From: Hymenobacter puniceus | GTDB taxonomy: Bacteria; Bacteroidota; Bacteroidia; Cytophagales; Hymenobacteraceae | Length of the DNA: 64,000 nucleotides | Reading direction: 5' to 3' | Assembly (NCBI RefSeq): GCF_014333525.1 | Contig: NZ_JACSCX010000003.1 | Location: 248,001 to 312,000 of the forward strand | Shown: in pieces, positions 18,014 to 27,622 of the stretch | How the letters are laid out: each line of letters opens with the position of its first letter | How positions within the stretch are numbered: the stretch's first letter is position 1 | The notes under the pieces: generated by a model | Seen by the model: only the letters and a program-made list of their open reading frames with translations | Databases searched by the model: none | Told to the model about the DNA's origin: nothing | Position numbers and translations under genes: made by a program

Positions 18014-21000
18014 TTAGCGGGGGAAGTACACGGTGAAGGTGGACCCCTGACCGACAGTGCTCTGAACTGCAATTCGGCCCCCGGCGTTTTCCACCATGCG
18101 CTTTATCATATATAACCCCACTCCTGTGCCTTCCACATGAGTATGCAGGCGCTGAAACATGACAAACAGTTTTCCTTCGCCCTGCTCCAGGTCGATGCCT
18201 AAGCCATTGTCCTGTACTTCCAGCACTGCGTAGGCGCCTTCCGTGCGGCTCCGCACCTGCACCTGCGGAGTACGGTTGGGGTGCGCAAACTTGAGGGCGT
18301 TGCTGAGCAGGTTATATACCACGCTCCGCAGGTTTTTCTCGGAAAAGGTGAGCGTAGGCGTGGCCTGCACGTCTACGTCGAGGTGGCCACCGGTTTGCTG
18401 GAGCAGGGGCGCCAAATCCTGGCGCACATCTTCAAGCACGGCGGCCAGCGCCACCTGTCCCACAGGCTGGTCATGCTCTTTCTGCAGCTTGGACACGTCG
18501 GTCAGTTGGTCGATGGTTTTTTTGAAGCGCTCCACCGAGTCCTGCATCAGGTGCAGAATGTAGGCTACTTCCCCGGCCGGACTCTGCGGCGGCAGCTCTT
18601 CCTGCAGCGTCTGCAGCAACCCCTCAATGTTGGAAATTGGCGCTTTTAAGTCGTGGGAGGCCGTATAAATGAACGTGTCCAGATCCACGTTGATGCGCGT
18701 GAGCTGCTCGTTGGTTTGCGTGAGTTCGGTGATGTCGATAGCCGAGCCCACGTAGCCGTACAGCTCCCCGTTGGGGTAGTAGCTGGGTGCACCCTGGGCC
18801 AGCAGCCAGCGGTATTGCCCGTCGTGGCGCAGAAAGCGGTGTTTGAGTTCGTAAAGCGCCCCGGTCTGAATAGCTTGCTCCAGTGTGCGCTGGGCCGCAT
18901 CCAGCTCCTCAGGGTGCATGAAGGCCGACCAGCCAGCGTCCAGATATTCGTCCTGGCTCAGCCCCACAAAGTCCAGGAAGGCCCGGTTGACGTAGCGGAT
19001 GGTGGTGTCCGGGTTGACGGCCCACACGTGGTTGGGCGCCGCGTCGGCCATGATACGAAACCGGGCTTCGCTTTCCCGCAGTGCAGCCAGTGTGCGCTGC
19101 TGCTCGGTGATGTCGCGGGCTACAGCCAGCAAGTACGGTTCCTCGCCCACCTGCAGCGCACCCACGCTCACCTCCACCGGGTACACGTAGCCGTCTTGGC
19201 GCCGGTGCAGGGTTTCAAACTGCGGAACAGATTCATGTTGCGCCTGGGCGAAGAGCTCGGCGAAGGCTGATGCCTGGTAGAGGACGTCTACATCCGGCAC
19301 GCGCAGCTGCGCGGCTTCTTCGGCGGTGTAGCCCCAGACTTCCAGTGCCCGGGCGTTGAGGTAGGCAAAGCTGCTGTCGGCGCGCATAAGAATCAGCGCG
19401 TCGCGGGCCTGGTCGGCCATGAACTGGTAGCGCTTGAGGGCTTCGCGGCTTTCTTCGGCGCGCTGGCGGGCCACCACCTGCTCAGTAACTTCAAAGGCAA
19501 ATACAAGCACCCCGTCTACGCAGCCCTGCTCGTCGCGGCGGGCCTGCTGAATGTAGTTGAAGTAGCGGTTTTCCAGCACCCCGTCGCCAGGGCGGGCCAG
19601 CGGAATAAGAATCGCCGCTTCCTCATGGGTGACGCCCGTTTCGAATACCTGGCGAAACGTGCGGGCAACTGTATGGTCTGCTATTTCCGGCAACGCCTCC
19701 ACAATAGGCCGGCCCAGCAAGCGCCGGTCGGGAAACAGCGCCTGGTAGCTGGGGTTTACCAGTTCGTACACCAGCTCAGGGCCCGAGAGGATGCAGATGG
19801 CCGCCGGAGCTTCCATAAACAGGCGCTGCAGCTGCTCGCGCTCAGCCTCGCGCTGCCGTCGCGCTTCCACCTGCTCGGTCACGTCGTAGGCATAGATGGA
19901 CACGCCCACAACGGTGCCCGCTTCGCGGTAAGCCTGATAGGTGAAGTTGAAGTACAACGGGCGCGCCGGCTGGCCCGGGGCCGGGGGCGGCGTGAAGGCC
20001 AGCTCGGTGCCGAAAAACGTTTCGCCGGTGTGATACACCTGGTCGAGTAGGATTGCGAAGCCCTGGGCAGAAAGCTCGGGAGCCGCATCGGCCAAGTCGA
20101 GGCCCACCATCTGACGACCAGGGAAAAAGGCCTGGTAAGCCGGGTTGATGTACTCGTAGCGGTGGGCCGGCCCACGCAGCAGCGCCACTGCCGCCGCAGT
20201 TTGCTCGTACACCTGATAAAACGCTTCACGTTGCTGGGCCTGGCGCCGGGCGGCATCCAGCAGCTGGGTCTGCAGGGCCTGGGCCTGGTGGCGGGCCAGC
20301 ACCTGTTCGGTTACTTCTATGCCCACCGGCATTAGGCCGGTCACGTGGCCCTGCCGGTCGCGTAAGGGCTGGTAGGTGAACGTAAAATACCCCTGCTCGG
20401 GCCGCCCGCTGGTGGCCCGGTCTATGGTGCAGGGTATTTCCTCGACGTGGTAAGGCTCGCCGGTAGTCAGTACTTGGGTGAAAATTTCCTCCAGCCCCTG
20501 GCCTGCAATGTCGGGCAAGGCCTCAAACAGCGGCCGGCCAAGCACCGGAGCTACGGGGTGGCCCCAAAGTAAGCCCTGCTCGGCATTGGCCAGCTCCACC
20601 ACGAAGCTGGGGCCGCGGAAAATGGCAATGGAAACAGGGGCCTGCTCGAACACGCGCTGTAAGTCGCCCCGCTGAGCCTCGGCCTCGGCACGGGCCGCCA
20701 ATGCCTCGGCCGTGCGCTCCAGTATCCGGGCTTCCAGCTCCTGGTTGAGCTGCTGCACCTGCTGGCGGGCCCGTACCTGCTCGGTTACGTCGTAGGAAAA
20801 ATTCAGGACACCATTTATCCGGCCTTCGGCATCGCGCAGGGCCAGAAAGAAGAAGTTGTAGTACACCTGCTCCAGTTTGCCGGTGCGGGTAAAGTCGGCC
20901 TGCACAGGCACCTCAGTTGCGCTGAATGGCTCGCCGGTCTGATACACCTGGTCGAGCACATCGAGGATGCCGTGGCTGGCCAGCTCAGGCCACACTGCCC

Positions 21001-21613
21001 GAATGGGCTTGCCCAGAAGGTCGCGCCCCGGGGCCAGCCGCTGGTAATCGGGATTGACCAGAGTAAAGATTTGGTCGGGGCCCTCATGTACGGCCACGTG
21101 GGCAGGCAGCTGCATAAGCAGGTCGTAGAAGCGCTGGCGCTGCTTGTCGGCCTCGGCACGGGCCATTTTTTCCGCCGCCTGACTTTCGCGTAGGGCCACT
21201 TCCACCGGCGAGCGGGGTTGGTCGGCGGTGTCAGTGAAGCTCACCAGCAGGCCGGCACCGGAGCGGCGCGCGGCCAGGCGGTAGTAGTTGTCGTAGCCGT
21301 CGGCCTGGTAGTTGACGTTGTACTCGCGCGGCTCCCCACTCACATAGGCCTCCACGTGAAACTGAAACGTGCCGTGGGCGATGCTGTGAGGCCACTGCTG
21401 GTTGTGCGTTACGGTGGGCACTTCGGGCATGTGCATCATGCGCTGGGCCGTAGGATTCAGGTATTCAAACGTGAAGTCTACAATGTCGCCCGAGCCGCCC
21501 GGATCATACACGGGGGTGTAGAGAATAACACCGGTGAGGGAGACGGCCAGCAGGTCCAGCAGCAGCGTATCGGATGGGGCAACGGCCGTGAGCAGCCCTA
21601 AAGTATCAGGCAT
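18014..21613 (-). CDS. Multi-PAS cytosolic sensor histidine kinase
   Basis: 1199 residues from ATG 21613; an upstream TTG would add 35 residues that are Cys-rich and have no counterpart in the sister kinase. No transmembrane segment is visible. About seven PAS-like units run through the first 950 residues, with repeated motifs such as EYINPAYQAFFPGR, YHTGETFFGTE, YFNFTYQAYRE and AYDVTEQV. Then come a HisKA-like region with the phospho-acceptor in TASHDLKAPISN and a HATPase with NLLSNALKFA (N box), DNGLGID (G1) and GTGVGLYMIKRM. It senses a cytosolic ligand or redox/light cue and autophosphorylates; the signal is unknown. There is no receiver domain and no intact regulator directly beside it on this strand. 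It is paralogous to the kinase at 22862-25744. Confidence 0.93.
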   Translation of the reverse strand: MPDTLGLLTAVAPSDTLLLDLLAVSLTGVILYTPVYDPGGSGDIVDFTFEYLNPTAQRMMHMPEVPTVTHNQQWPHSIAHGTFQFHVEAYVSGEPREYNVNYQADGYDNYYRLAARRSGAGLLVSFTDTADQPRSPVEVALRESQAAEKMARAEADKQRQRFYDLLMQLPAHVAVHEGPDQIFTLVNPDYQRLAPGRDLLGKPIRAVWPELASHGILDVLDQVYQTGEPFSATEVPVQADFTRTGKLEQVYYNFFFLALRDAEGRINGVLNFSYDVTEQVRARQQVQQLNQELEARILERTAEALAARAEAEAQRGDLQRVFEQAPVSIAIFRGPSFVVELANAEQGLLWGHPVAPVLGRPLFEALPDIAGQGLEEIFTQVLTTGEPYHVEEIPCTIDRATSGRPEQGYFTFTYQPLRDRQGHVTGLMPVGIEVTEQVLARHQAQALQTQLLDAARRQAQQREAFYQVYEQTAAAVALLRGPAHRYEYINPAYQAFFPGRQMVGLDLADAAPELSAQGFAILLDQVYHTGETFFGTELAFTPPPAPGQPARPLYFNFTYQAYREAGTVVGVSIYAYDVTEQVEARRQREAEREQLQRLFMEAPAAICILSGPELVYELVNPSYQALFPDRRLLGRPIVEALPEIADHTVARTFRQVFETGVTHEEAAILIPLARPGDGVLENRYFNYIQQARRDEQGCVDGVLVFAFEVTEQVVARQRAEESREALKRYQFMADQARDALILMRADSSFAYLNARALEVWGYTAEEAAQLRVPDVDVLYQASAFAELFAQAQHESVPQFETLHRRQDGYVYPVEVSVGALQVGEEPYLLAVARDITEQQRTLAALRESEARFRIMADAAPNHVWAVNPDTTIRYVNRAFLDFVGLSQDEYLDAGWSAFMHPEELDAAQRTLEQAIQTGALYELKHRFLRHDGQYRWLLAQGAPSYYPNGELYGYVGSAIDITELTQTNEQLTRINVDLDTFIYTASHDLKAPISNIEGLLQTLQEELPPQSPAGEVAYILHLMQDSVERFKKTIDQLTDVSKLQKEHDQPVGQVALAAVLEDVRQDLAPLLQQTGGHLDVDVQATPTLTFSEKNLRSVVYNLLSNALKFAHPNRTPQVQVRSRTEGAYAVLEVQDNGLGIDLEQGEGKLFVMFQRLHTHVEGTGVGLYMIKRMVENAGGRIAVQSTVGQGSTFTVYFPR

Positions 21614-21665
21614 GTAGCAAGGGATATAGCAGGCAGTAAGCTCTACATGTGCAAGGGGCTGATAG

Positions 21666-21920
21666 TTACGCGGCCGGTAATGCCGGCACAGCAGAAGCTT
21701 CGGCGCGTACCACAGCAAACAGTTCTTTCTTGAAAACTTCCTTGAAAACGTATGGCACCCGCGCCAGCTGCGGTAGCTCGCCCACCGTGCTGGTGGCCGG
21801 CCTGCGCTTGCGCGTGCCGGCCACTTCCAGCAGCCCGCCGCGGGTGCCAGGGTGGTGCACCCGCGGCGGGCTGGTCAGCGGCTTGGTGAAGGCAACGATA
21901 GAAGTGCGCGCATTCAGCAT
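21666..21920 (-). CDS. Small hypothetical protein upstream of histidine kinase
   Basis: 84 residues from ATG 21920, unrecognised. It is basic, with a TRKRRPAT segment and a C-terminal amphipathic stretch (FKEVFKKELFAVVRAE). Codon third positions are G/C-rich like those of real genes here. It ends 52 bases before the kinase start on the same strand, so the two may be cotranscribed. The alternative is an untranslated spurious frame in the kinase leader. Confidence 0.4.
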   Translation of the reverse strand: MLNARTSIVAFTKPLTSPPRVHHPGTRGGLLEVAGTRKRRPATSTVGELPQLARVPYVFKEVFKKELFAVVRAEASAVPALPAA

Positions 21921-22247
21921 TGCGAAAAAATCAAAAAAGCACAAAATAAAGTGCCTAATGTAAGCAGTTTACACTGCACTTTTCTGCGGCAGCCGGCTCA
22001 GTTGCCCGCCATTGGCTTTGTTCTGGTTGTGAGAGTAAAGCGCCATCTTTTTTGTTGCCGGTTGCCGGCACCCAGAAACGAGGCTTCATTGGTCTTCTCC
22101 TGATGAGGGGCGCACTCAGGCGGGAAACCTCAGCCCAATCTGCAGCACTCGCATAGCACAGGGGCAGGGTGGGAGCTCACTTGGTTTCATAGCGCCCGTA
22201 TGTTCTTGTAGGCTAATAGCGAGGCAGCGCGATGCGTGCGGTAGTAA
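21921..22247. other. Intergenic region, nothing recognised
   Basis: Between the divergent kinase units. Short frames here lack the expected codon bias. I see no promoter matching TAnnTTTG with confidence. Confidence 0.5.
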
Positions 22248-22397
22248 GTTTACCGGGTAGCCGTTTCCCTGAACGCCCTGGTGGGCACTGCCAAGCGGCA
22301 GCGGCTGGTAGATGCGGCTGGCTGCCCCAGCCTTGGATTTGCTCTGCGCAGCCCGCCCGAGGTGGGTACCACGTTTACCGTAATCTTGCCGGTGCCA
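22248..22397 (+). pseudogene. Remnant of histidine kinase C-terminus
   Basis: Frame starting after a stop at 22245. The translation has KRQRLVDAAG, then LRSPPEVGTTFTVILPVP, which aligns with the end of the neighbouring kinases (IKRMVENAGGRIEARS, then GTGTTFFVHLP). The rest of the HATPase, HisKA and PAS parts are missing, and the frame continues past the usual end. The short stretch before it, VAVSLNALV, may even correspond to the N-terminal LLAVSLTGV of the paralogues, which would make this an internally deleted copy. That second reading is tentative. Confidence 0.55.
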
Positions 22398-22537
22398 ATG
22401 CAAGCACTAGCATACGCTGCCGCTACGGCCGGGGCAAGGTTGAGGGTATTGACTTGCTTCTGCGTTGCTGAACTTCCTGTCCTGCTTAAACCTTCCTGGC
22501 GTATACAGCTTGTCTGCTGCTACCAAGTCCTCTCTAC

Positions 22538-22693
22538 ATGCTTACACTCTTCAGCGTGCTGCTGGTCGATGACGACCCCGCCACCAACCACCTCAACGAG
22601 CTTCTACTCAAACAGCTGGACGTAGCCGATCAGTACCTTTCTGCCATCGACGGTGTGGAAGCCTTTGCCGTCCTTAAACAGCTCGCCGCATAA
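22538..22693 (+). pseudogene. Truncated response-regulator receiver domain
   Basis: 51 codons from ATG 22538. FSVLLVDDDPATNHLNELLL is the first strand and acidic pocket of a CheY-like receiver, matching the intact regulator at 25779 (TLLVDDDDTTNFLNQRLF). IDGVEAFAVLK follows, but the frame stops at 22691, before the phospho-acceptor Asp strand, the Thr and the Lys. It cannot fold as a working receiver. It lies directly after the kinase remnant in the same order as the intact pair downstream, so this is a decayed kinase-regulator duplicate. Confidence 0.75.
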
Positions 22694-22861
22694 TCCGGCT
22701 GCTGGGCTTGCTCCTAACCGCAAGTAGGCGGTTGGCCCGGTTGCGGTAGCGCAAGTATCTGATGCCGGCCCTATCCCCGGAAAACAACTTACCACCCCGC
22801 CGTATGAAGCAAGGACTCTAACGTCCGCGCTCCAATGGTGCGGGCCTGCTTTCGTCTGCTC

Positions 22862-25744
22862 ATGGTTTCTGGCCTACCACCTACTTCCCCCGCGTACTCG
22901 TTTCCCGACGGCGTCCTTCAAACGCTCCTGGCCGTTTCGCTCACTGGCGTTAACCTGCTGCGCCCGCTGTACAGCCCTGATAATCCGGATGGTGCCACCA
23001 TCGTCGATTTTCGTATCGACTACCTCAATCCGGCGGCCCAGCGCATTACCGGCCTGCCCGAGCAGCCAGGCATCAACGCCCTGACTACCTTTCCCAGCAT
23101 TGCCACCAACGGGGTATTCGATTTTTACTGCCGCACCTTCGCAAGCGGTGCAGCAGACACCTTTGCGGTCAATTACCAGTCCGACGGCCTTGATAACTAC
23201 TTCCGCCTTAGCGCCCAGCGCCACGGCGACCTGTTGGTGGTGAGCCTTACTGATACAGCCGACCAGCCCCGCGGCCCCGTAGAAATGGCGCTACGCGAGG
23301 CTCATGCCCGCACCGAACAGCAGCGGGCGCAGCTCGAAGGGCTATTTATGCAGGCCCCCGCTGCTTTGTGCCGGCTCGATGGTCCGGAGTTGGTTTTTGC
23401 GTTGGTCAACCCGGTGTATCAACAGCTTTTCCCTGGCCGGCAACTGCTTGGCCTGCCCTTGCTTGCTGCTTTGCCCGAGTTAGCGGAGCATGCTGTGCGG
23501 GATATTCTGCAGCAAGTGTATCAAAGCGGCCAGACCCACGTCGACCAAGGCGTGCACTTTTCCCTGGCGCGCACTACCGGCGGCCCACTGACGGACTACT
23601 ATTTTAACTACATTTTTCAGCCCAGCCTTGCCGCAGACGGACAAGCCCGCGGTGTGCTCGTCTATGCCTTCGACGTGACGCCGGAAACTCTCGCCAGCCA
23701 GCAGCTGCACCGCCTCAACCAAGACCTCGAAGGGCAAGTGAAAGAGCGCACCACTGCTGCACTCACCTTCCAGGCCGACGTGCTGGCCGCTGCCCAGCGC
23801 CAAGTGCGCGAGCGGCAGGCCTTCCGCGACGTATTCGAGCAGACGCCGGCCCTGATTGCCTTGCTACGCTCCCCTCAACACCGGTTTGAGTATGTCAATC
23901 CGGCTTATCAACACCTATTTGCCGGCCGACAGCTCGTAGGCCGCGAATTAACTGAAGCTGTGCCTGAACTGCGCCTGCTGGGTTTCGTGGCCATTCTGGA
24001 CCATGTATACCGCACAGGCGAAACCTATTTCGGTGAGGAAGTGCCCTTTGCGCCGGCGGGCCAGGAAGCTCAGCCTCACTACTACAATTTCACCTATCAA
24101 GCCTACCAGGAAGAAGGCGAAATTGCCGGCATTTCCATCTTCGCCTACGATGTGACTGCGCAGGTGGGCGCCCGCCAGGAGCGCGAGGCCCAGCGCGAGC
24201 AGCTACAGGCCGTATTCGCGCAGGCACCGGTGGCAGTGTGCGTGTTCCGGGGCGAAAATTCGGTGCTCGATGTTGTTAACCCGCCCATGGCCACGATGCT
24301 GGGCCACGCCCTCTCAGCCTTGGTAGGGCAGCCTTTTTTTGAGGTGCTGCCCGAGTTGCGTAGCCAGGGCTTACCCGAACTGCTGGCGGAGGTGTGGCGC
24401 ACTGGTAAGCCGTTTGTGGCCCAGGAACAGGAAATTCAGCTGGCCCACCACCGCCCCAACGAGCCCGGCTACTACAATTTTGTCTACCAGCCGCTACTCG
24501 ATCCACAGGGTCAGGTGACGGGCATTGTGTGCGTGGCCACCGATGTAAGCGCGCAGGTGGAGGCCCGGCGGCTGGTGGAGGCCCGGGGAGAATCGTTTCG
24601 TCTGATGGCCGACAACGCCCCAGCCATGCTCTGGGTAACCGACCCGGCCGGCTACTGCACCTACCTCAATCAGCAGTGGTATGACTTCACTGGCCAGACC
24701 GAGGCGGAAGCGCTGGGCATGGGCTGGACACTGGCTGTACATCCTCATGATGCGGCGGCCGCCGGGGCCGCGTTTCTGGATGCCAACGCCCGCCGCGTCC
24801 CGTTCGATTTTCTTTTTCGCCTGCGCCGCCACGATGGCCACTACCGCTGGGCCATCGACCGGGGCCTGCCACGCTTTGGGCCTGACGGGGAGTTCGAGGG
24901 CATTGTGGGCACGGTTGTGGATGTACACGAGCAAAAGCTGGCCGAACTGGCCCTGCAAAAGCTGACCAAAAAGCTGCGCGTGTCCCGCGACCATGCCGAA
25001 AGCCTTAACGCCGAACTGCAAACCAGCAACCGGCAACTGGTACGTACCAACGTGGACCTGGACAATTTCATCTACACTGCCTCGCACGACCTTAAGGCAC
25101 CCATTTCCAACCTTGAGGGGTTGCTGCACCTGCTGCACGCCGAACTGCCCGCGCCGGCTGCCCAGGATGCTAATGTGGCACCTGTGTTCACACGTCTTTT
25201 CGATTCGGTGGAGCGGTTCAAGCGCACCATCGACCACTTAACCGAGGTGTCTAAGCTACAAAAGGAGCACGCCCCTGCCGCCGACCTGGTTGACTTGGCC
25301 GCCGTAGTGGAAGACGTCCGCCAGGACCTGCGGCCTCTGCTACTGGAAACCGGCGCCCAGTTGATAATCGACGTAGCCGCTACGCCGCCTGTTTTATTTG
25401 CCGAAAAAAACCTGCGTTCCGTGGTGTACAACCTGCTCAGCAACGCCCTCAAGTACCACTCGCCCGACCGCACGCTCCACATTGAGGTGCGGGCCCGCAC
25501 GCAGGCCGGTTACACCATACTCGAAGTGCACGACAACGGCCTGGGCATTGCCCCCGACCAAGTGCCGCGCCTGTTCACCATGTTTCAGCGCTTTCACGAC
25601 CATGTAGAGGGCACTGGCATTGGCCTGTACATGATTAAGCGGATGGTTGAAAATGCCGGCGGCCGCATCGAGGCCCGTAGCCAGCTCGGAACCGGCACCA
25701 CTTTTTTCGTGCATCTGCCTCACGCAGCACCTGCTGCTGCGTAA
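22862..25744 (+). CDS. Multi-PAS cytosolic sensor histidine kinase
   Basis: 960 residues from ATG 22862; ATG 22835 would add nine. I prefer 22862 because the distance to the LLAVSLTGV block then matches the paralogue at 18014-21613. About five PAS-like units (FEYVNPAYQHLFAGR, YRTGETYFGEEVPF, YYNFTYQAYQEEGE, FAYDVTAQV and related) are followed by a short coiled coil. The H box is TASHDLKAPISN, and the HATPase has NLLSNALKYH, DNGLGIA and GTGIGLYMIKRM. No membrane segments. The response-regulator gene starts 34 bases downstream on the same strand and is the likely phosphotransfer partner. The signal is unknown. Confidence 0.93.
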   Translation: MVSGLPPTSPAYSFPDGVLQTLLAVSLTGVNLLRPLYSPDNPDGATIVDFRIDYLNPAAQRITGLPEQPGINALTTFPSIATNGVFDFYCRTFASGAADTFAVNYQSDGLDNYFRLSAQRHGDLLVVSLTDTADQPRGPVEMALREAHARTEQQRAQLEGLFMQAPAALCRLDGPELVFALVNPVYQQLFPGRQLLGLPLLAALPELAEHAVRDILQQVYQSGQTHVDQGVHFSLARTTGGPLTDYYFNYIFQPSLAADGQARGVLVYAFDVTPETLASQQLHRLNQDLEGQVKERTTAALTFQADVLAAAQRQVRERQAFRDVFEQTPALIALLRSPQHRFEYVNPAYQHLFAGRQLVGRELTEAVPELRLLGFVAILDHVYRTGETYFGEEVPFAPAGQEAQPHYYNFTYQAYQEEGEIAGISIFAYDVTAQVGARQEREAQREQLQAVFAQAPVAVCVFRGENSVLDVVNPPMATMLGHALSALVGQPFFEVLPELRSQGLPELLAEVWRTGKPFVAQEQEIQLAHHRPNEPGYYNFVYQPLLDPQGQVTGIVCVATDVSAQVEARRLVEARGESFRLMADNAPAMLWVTDPAGYCTYLNQQWYDFTGQTEAEALGMGWTLAVHPHDAAAAGAAFLDANARRVPFDFLFRLRRHDGHYRWAIDRGLPRFGPDGEFEGIVGTVVDVHEQKLAELALQKLTKKLRVSRDHAESLNAELQTSNRQLVRTNVDLDNFIYTASHDLKAPISNLEGLLHLLHAELPAPAAQDANVAPVFTRLFDSVERFKRTIDHLTEVSKLQKEHAPAADLVDLAAVVEDVRQDLRPLLLETGAQLIIDVAATPPVLFAEKNLRSVVYNLLSNALKYHSPDRTLHIEVRARTQAGYTILEVHDNGLGIAPDQVPRLFTMFQRFHDHVEGTGIGLYMIKRMVENAGGRIEARSQLGTGTTFFVHLPHAAPAAA

Positions 25745-25778
25745 GCCTGTAATCCACCCTTTATAACGTACCCGATAG

Positions 25779-26207
25779 ATGGCTGTTATTCCCTGCACTC
25801 TGCTCGTCGACGACGATGATACCACCAACTTCCTCAATCAGCGCCTGTTCGAGCGTATGGCCGTCACTGATACGGTGCTGGTAGCCGGCAATGGCCAGGA
25901 GGCACTGGACTTGCTGAATACGCACTGCCAGGCAGATACCTCGCCTACCTGCCCGAGCCTGATTTTGCTGGACATGAAAATGCCCCTGATGAATGGCTTC
26001 GAGTTCCTGCAGGCGTTTGTCCGGCGTCCTCCACGCCCAAACCTGCCGGTAGTAGTCATCATGCTCACCACGTCGCTTAACCCCGATGACGTAGCCCGGA
26101 TGCAAAGCCTACCTATTGCCGGCTACCTCACCAAGCCCCTGACCACCGAAAAAATTGCGCAGATCCTACAGGAGCATTTCAATATGCCTGCACCAGCTGC
26201 CAGCTAG
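25779..26207 (+). CDS. Single-domain response regulator
   Basis: 142 residues, receiver domain only. Acidic pocket Asp11-Asp14, phospho-acceptor Asp65 (LLDMKMP), Thr97/Thr98 (MLTTS) and Lys119 (YLTKP) are all in place. With no DNA-binding or enzymatic output domain, it should act by protein contact or as a phosphorelay carrier, like CheY or Spo0F. The gene is 34 bases after the PAS kinase, so the two form an operon. The orphan kinase at 18014 could also signal through it (inference). Confidence 0.93.
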   Translation: MAVIPCTLLVDDDDTTNFLNQRLFERMAVTDTVLVAGNGQEALDLLNTHCQADTSPTCPSLILLDMKMPLMNGFEFLQAFVRRPPRPNLPVVVIMLTTSLNPDDVARMQSLPIAGYLTKPLTTEKIAQILQEHFNMPAPAAS

Positions 26208-26443
26208 CCACCGCTGTTCAGTATTCAGGCCCTGCGAACCACCGCAAGATGCTTCGTCCTGAGAAAAGGCGCGGTGTTTAGCACTGAAATTTTGCTGCCA
26301 CCAAAGAAGTGCTTGTCTTTCGGGCCTGCCTGGGCTACCTGGCTGGCAGATAGAGCACACTCTGCGCAAAGCCTGCTTTGTGAGAAGCAGTAAGGCGGCC
26401 TACCAAAACAGGAACCTTTTCAGGCGCTTTCTGTTGTTTCGGC

Positions 26444-26656
26444 ATGTCTGACTCTCCCAAACGCCCTCGGGTGCGCAAACCCGCCGAACCACTAACGCAG
26501 CCGTTGTCCTCCGCCGAATACCGGGAAGCGCTGCAGGCCCGCGAAACCGGAAAAACCGTCATGTATCAGATTGATGCGTGGGGCCACGTGGAAACCCGCT
26601 TTGTACGACCACAAAACGTTGCAGCCTGGCAAGCCAAGGGCTTCTTTATCCGTTAA
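26444..26656 (+). CDS. Small hypothetical protein
   Basis: 70 residues, unrecognised. The N-terminus is basic and Pro-rich (SDSPKRPRVRKPAEP). The C-terminal half (GKTVMYQIDAWGHVETRFVRP, then WQAKGFFIR) looks like a small beta-rich fold. Codon use is ordinary for this genome, and it is followed 24 bases later by a terminator, which supports a real short transcript. Confidence 0.6.
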   Translation: MSDSPKRPRVRKPAEPLTQPLSSAEYREALQARETGKTVMYQIDAWGHVETRFVRPQNVAAWQAKGFFIR

Positions 26657-26680
26657 GCGTACCGCTGTCTTCACCTTCTG

Positions 26681-26706
26681 AAAGCCCTATACCGGGGCTT
26701 TTTTTT
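26681..26706 (+). terminator. Intrinsic terminator
   Basis: AAAGCCC and GGGCTTT arms, a 7-base loop and a T-tract of about eight, between convergent genes. Confidence 0.85.
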
Positions 26707-26716
26707 GTTTGCACAG

Positions 26717-27622
26717 TCACTCGTAGAAATTGCGCATGCGGCGCATGGAAGTAAGTACCACCCAATCGCCGAGGCGAGGCAAGTACGCGTGTACAATGGC
26801 AATCAGCCAGCCCAGCGCTGAAATAACGGTGCGCTGCCGCCGCTTCCGAATATGCTGGACGATGATAGCCGCCACCTCGGCCTGGGTTTTCTGCCAGCGG
26901 GGCGGCCGGTGAGCAATAGCAACTGGCTGGCCCTGCGCATCGAGCACGCGCTTGTCGTTGTCGTTTTGGGTGAAGCCGATGTGCACCACCCCAAAATGCA
27001 CGCCGGTATCGGCCAGCTCCAGGCGCAGCGTGTGGGCCAGGTTGGTGAGGGCAGCTTTGCCGGCACAGTAGGCCGAGCCACTGGGCATGCCGTTCAGCGC
27101 AGAAATAGACGAAATAAACGTGACGCTGCCCCGCGCCGCCAGCAGGTGCGGTAAAGCGGCTTTCAGCGGAAACACCGCGCCGTACACGTTGCTGTCGAGC
27201 ACCTGCCGGAACACGTCGGGTTGCATGTCGGCGAAGTAGGCGCGCTGCGAGATGCTGGCGTTGGCCACCAGAATATCGAGCCTGCCAAACTCACGCAGGG
27301 CCGTAGCCACTAAGGCTTCGCAGGCAGCGTAATCCGTAACGTCGGCCACGCAGGCAGCTACCGAATAGCCAGCAGCGGCCAACTGCTGGCGCGTGTTTTC
27401 CAGGCGCTCCGGCTGGCGGCCGTTGAGCACTACGGCGGCGCCGGCCGCACACAGTACCCGCGCGGTTTCGCGCCCAATTCCCGATTCCGAGCCCGTGACA
27501 ATAGCCACTCGGCCCGCAAACTGCCCGGTGCGTGACAATGGGCGTGGCAGCTGCGGCAGCGCGGCAGCAGACGGCAGATCAGCAGCGCTTAGGTTGGCCG
27601 GTGGAGGGTGGTGGTCAAACAT
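26717..27622 (-). CDS. SDR family oxidoreductase
   Basis: 301 residues from ATG 27622. A longer frame exists but lies inside the upstream gene, whereas this start overlaps that gene's stop by eight bases, a common coupled arrangement. Cofactor motif TGSESGIG, structural NAS in place of NNAG (VANASISQ), catalytic Ser and the YCAGK tetrad Tyr/Lys are visible. The C-terminus has a basic, membrane-leaning stretch (ISALGWLIAIVHAYLP), as in some lipid-active SDRs. Third gene of a three-gene operon with an epimerase and a TIGR04283-type glycosyltransferase. Substrate unknown. Confidence 0.9.
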   Translation of the reverse strand: MFDHHPPPANLSAADLPSAAALPQLPRPLSRTGQFAGRVAIVTGSESGIGRETARVLCAAGAAVVLNGRQPERLENTRQQLAAAGYSVAACVADVTDYAACEALVATALREFGRLDILVANASISQRAYFADMQPDVFRQVLDSNVYGAVFPLKAALPHLLAARGSVTFISSISALNGMPSGSAYCAGKAALTNLAHTLRLELADTGVHFGVVHIGFTQNDNDKRVLDAQGQPVAIAHRPPRWQKTQAEVAAIIVQHIRKRRQRTVISALGWLIAIVHAYLPRLGDWVVLTSMRRMRNFYE

